Positions 38,878 through 40,898 of a DNA stretch of 40,898 nucleotides are shown here, piece after piece. A program made the translations under genes and the position numbers. Below the pieces are notes generated by a model. The model did no database searches. It had not been told where the DNA came from and saw only the letters and a program-made list of their open reading frames with translations. Origin of the DNA: an uncultured Bacteroidales bacterium (GTDB taxonomy: Bacteria > Bacteroidota > Bacteroidia > Bacteroidales > UBA932); the NCBI GenBank assembly GCA_944325505.1, contig CALVAJ010000020.1, forward strand, positions 1 to 40,898. The letters are read 5' to 3'. Position 1 is the first letter of the stretch. Every line of letters begins with the position of its first letter.

Positions 38878-39387
38878 ATGGATTTTCTTGAATTGGCAAA
38901 AAAGCGTTTTTCCGCAAGGTCATACAGACCGGACAAGGTAGAAAAGGAAAAAATAGACTATATACTGGAATGTGCCAGGGTGGCGCCATCGGCTGTGAAC
39001 CGCCAGCCGTGGCGTTTTCTTGTAATTGAAAGCGATGAAAAAAGGAAGCTCGTCCAGGAATGCTATTCGCGCGACTGGCTGAAGGAAGCGCCTTTGTATA
39101 TCGTAGTCTGCGCGGACTATCCGTCTGCATGGACGCGCAGATATGACGGAAAGAACCATGGGGATATCGATGCTGCCATCGCTGTCGAACATATCTGCCT
39201 TGCCGCAGCGCAGGCCGGTCTCGGCAGCTGCTGGGTCTGCAATTTCGATGTGGAAAAATTCAGGTCAGGCTTTGGCCTCCCTCCGGAAACTGCTCCTGTA
39301 GCCATAGTCCCTGTCGGCTATGCGGCTTCAGAGCCGGACCGGCCGTCAGAGAGAAAACCTCTGGACGAGATAGTGACATATTTTTAA
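38878..39387 (+). CDS. nitroreductase-family flavoprotein
   Basis: A 169-residue protein with the small nitroreductase fold: LAKKRFSARSYRPDKVEKE, APSAVNRQPWRFLVIE, AIAVEHICLAAAQAGLGSCW and APVAIVPVGYAASEPD. FMN and NAD(P)H use is expected from the family; the substrate is unknown. It starts 37 nt after the preceding nitroreductase-like gene and lies 6 nt before the phosphatase gene, so the three are probably co-transcribed. There is no signal peptide. Confidence 0.93.
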   Translation: MDFLELAKKRFSARSYRPDKVEKEKIDYILECARVAPSAVNRQPWRFLVIESDEKRKLVQECYSRDWLKEAPLYIVVCADYPSAWTRRYDGKNHGDIDAAIAVEHICLAAAQAGLGSCWVCNFDVEKFRSGFGLPPETAPVAIVPVGYAASEPDRPSERKPLDEIVTYF

Positions 39388-39393
39388 TAACGG

Positions 39394-40761
39394 ATGAAAA
39401 TGGTAAAGAATATTATGAAGGCGGTACTGCTTTTACTGCTGTTTTTTGTCGTGTCTCCTGTTTACGGGCAGACAGTGCTGGAAGAAATTAACGGTGATAT
39501 CTATAAGTCAGGAGGGGTCTATTACCATTATGTCTATGACGCTCCGGAGCATACTCCTGCCCCGCAAGGGTACGAACCTTTCTATATCAGCCATTACGGC
39601 AGGCACGGTTCCAGGTGGCTCTCCCGGGAGACGGATTATTCAAAAGTCATGGACATGTTCGATTCGGCGGCAGAGGCCGGAATCCTCACTCCTTTCGGGG
39701 AGGATGTGTATTTGCGGGTAAAGGCAATATATGAGGATGCGGCAGGGCGTGCCGGAGCGCTCACTCCGCTCGGGACCAGACAGCACAAGGAAATAGCCGG
39801 CAGGATGATCGCCTCATTCCCTCAGGTGTTTGAAGATAATGCCAGAATCAACGCGTCCTCCACTACATATCCTCGCTGTATCCTCAGTATGGCCGCTTTC
39901 TGTGAAAGTCTGAAGGAACAGAATCCGTCTTTGCAGATAGAGCGCTCGTCCGATCTCCGGACCACCCGTATATTGAATTGCTATCACAACGAAGCCAATC
40001 CGGAGCTCAGCGATGACTTCAAGCACTTTGTCAAGAAAGGCAAATGGAGAGACGATTACCGGGAAATGGCTCCCGGGTATGTCAGGCCGGGACGGCTTAT
40101 GGGCCGCCTTTTCTCCGACCCGTCTTTCTTCACACAGGAGCAGGCCGTAGACCTGGTGCACGGGCTCTATCGTTTTGCCGTCAATGTCCAGAGCACGGAG
40201 CTGCAAGGCAAGGTCTCGCTATGGGACCTGTTCACTGCCGAGGAACTGTATTTCCAGAATATCTATGACAATTATTATTTCTATGTCCTCGACGGTCCTT
40301 CTTCCATAAACAAAGGTGCGTCAGAATACTATGCCAGAATCCTTCTTGAAGATATTATAATGCGAGCCGATGAGGCTGTCTCCGGAGGGGGAGTGTCCGC
40401 GGACCTGAGATTCGGTCATGATACCAGCATAATGCCGCTTCTGACCTTGTTGCAGTTCAAGGAGTTCGATTTCGGGATAGAAGGTAAGGATACCGATCCG
40501 GCCGCCGTTGCCGAGGCCTGGTCTGTATTCCGGCTGACGCCGATGGCGACCAATATCCAGTTCATTTTCTACCGTCCTGAGTCCGGCACTTCCGGCAACG
40601 ACGGTTCCGAGGTCCTTGTGAAGGTCATGCACAACGAGCATGAGATGCACCTCCCTGTCAGGGAATATTCCTGGCCGTATTACAGGTGGTCCGATGTGGA
40701 AGATTTCTATCTGTCTTATATTGCGACCCTTTCTTATCCGGCTGACGGTATCGGGAATTGA
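39394..40761 (+). CDS. exported histidine-type acid phosphatase (branch 2, MINPP/phytase-like)
   Basis: A 455-residue protein with a signal peptide (1-25, cleaved after VYG). The branch 2 histidine phosphatase motif SHYGRHGSRW (R70, H71, G72) is near the N-terminus, and the acid partner motif FGHDTS (H342, D343) is in the C-terminal half. Other landmarks are the LTPLGTRQHKEIAGRM segment and SSTTYPRCILS. Bacteroidota relatives include multiple inositol polyphosphate phosphatases, so phytate or another phosphomonoester is a plausible substrate in the periplasm. It lies 6 nt after the nitroreductase gene and is followed by a strong hairpin. Confidence 0.92.
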   Translation: MKMVKNIMKAVLLLLLFFVVSPVYGQTVLEEINGDIYKSGGVYYHYVYDAPEHTPAPQGYEPFYISHYGRHGSRWLSRETDYSKVMDMFDSAAEAGILTPFGEDVYLRVKAIYEDAAGRAGALTPLGTRQHKEIAGRMIASFPQVFEDNARINASSTTYPRCILSMAAFCESLKEQNPSLQIERSSDLRTTRILNCYHNEANPELSDDFKHFVKKGKWRDDYREMAPGYVRPGRLMGRLFSDPSFFTQEQAVDLVHGLYRFAVNVQSTELQGKVSLWDLFTAEELYFQNIYDNYYFYVLDGPSSINKGASEYYARILLEDIIMRADEAVSGGGVSADLRFGHDTSIMPLLTLLQFKEFDFGIEGKDTDPAAVAEAWSVFRLTPMATNIQFIFYRPESGTSGNDGSEVLVKVMHNEHEMHLPVREYSWPYYRWSDVEDFYLSYIATLSYPADGIGN

Positions 40762-40777
40762 TGATTGATATAATGAA

Positions 40778-40817
40778 AATCGCTGCAAGTCCTGATGTTT
40801 ATCGACTTGCAGCGATT
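40778..40817. terminator. terminator hairpin after the phosphatase gene
   Basis: AATCGCTGCAAGTC (40778-40791) pairs perfectly with GACTTGCAGCGATT (40804-40817), with a 12-nt loop. It is 16 nt after the stop. A T run lies only on the minus-strand side (complement of AAAA at 40776-40779), so it may serve both directions. Confidence 0.75.
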
Positions 40818-40898
40818 AAAATGCGGAGAGAGAGGCTCTCAAACCTACATATTCAAGAAATATCATAAAATTACAAATTACTGATAATCACACACAAT
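40818..40898. other. AT-rich tail at the window end
   Basis: No gene is seen. ATGCGGAGAGAGAGG near 40821-40835 resembles the 3' end of a tRNA gene on the minus strand, but the T arm does not pair, so it is not a tRNA. Confidence 0.4.

Noticed and set aside
1-40898. CRISPR arrays, rRNA genes, prophage genes or complete insertion sequences
   Set aside because: No spaced identical repeats, rRNA segments, phage structural genes or transposase genes were seen on either strand.

Overview
The window is a chromosomal segment of a member of Bacteroidota, most likely order Bacteroidales. I base this on fimbrillin-type lipoproteins, DUF4251/DUF4136/PepSY-like exported proteins, start sites that mostly lack Shine-Dalgarno sequences, and many promoters of the Bacteroidota type (TTTG, 19-21 nt, TAnnTTTG). 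The genus cannot be resolved from the sequence alone. Most of the window is ordinary core chromosome. The accessory-looking parts are the left end (1 to about 3.66 kb), a small insertion at 33.1-33.7 kb, and possibly the ATPase gene at 36.7-38.1 kb.

Region by region. 1-3660: the end of one fimbrillin gene, a second fimbrillin-like lipoprotein with a Gly/Cys repeat tail, a LytTR regulator, a ParE/RelE-type toxin-antitoxin pair, and then a truncated second copy of the 5' part of the LytTR gene. The hisS promoter begins directly after it. 3680-7270: hisS, an EamA transporter, rplS with tRNA-Arg(ACG), and convergent tandem tRNA-Lys(TTT) and tRNA-Lys(CTT). 7270-11659, minus strand: an operon manC - ugd - LpxH-like phosphoesterase - glycosyltransferase, supplying GDP-mannose and UDP-glucuronate probably for an envelope glycan or glycolipid. 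11744-13666, minus strand: DUF4251 protein, DUF4136 lipoprotein and a small outer-membrane barrel, all three with clear Shine-Dalgarno sequences. 13873-14700: lipoprotein glycerophosphodiesterase. 14841-16184: pgi.

16194-24690, minus strand: a tightly packed set reading MsbA-like ABC exporter, CBM9-like protein, NahK-like kinase, VanZ-like membrane protein, a large amidase/golvesin-domain exported enzyme, and a CyuA-type cysteine desulfidase. 24887-29055, minus strand: rpmH, rsmG, an ECF sigma factor and polA, whose proofreading domain looks inactive. 29191-33160, plus strand: a response regulator and histidine kinase, a PepSY-like exported protein, and rmuC.

33.1-33.75 kb: an AbrB-type antitoxin with a broken PIN toxin, flanked by 27-bp direct repeats and lying inside the original 3' end of rmuC. 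33730-35715, minus strand: an overlapping three-gene ECF sigma operon with a small membrane protein and a lipoprotein of unknown family. 35852-38046: an MBL-fold hydrolase and a DUF4143 ATPase. 38235-40761, plus strand: an exported nitroreductase-like lipoprotein, a cytoplasmic nitroreductase and a histidine acid phosphatase. The window ends with a strong hairpin and a short AT-rich tail.

No CRISPR array, rRNA, prophage or intact insertion sequence was seen. The most unusual signals are the two toxin-antitoxin loci bracketed by direct repeats, the ECF operon with unknown partners, the amidase/NahK operon, and the degenerate PolA proofreading domain.
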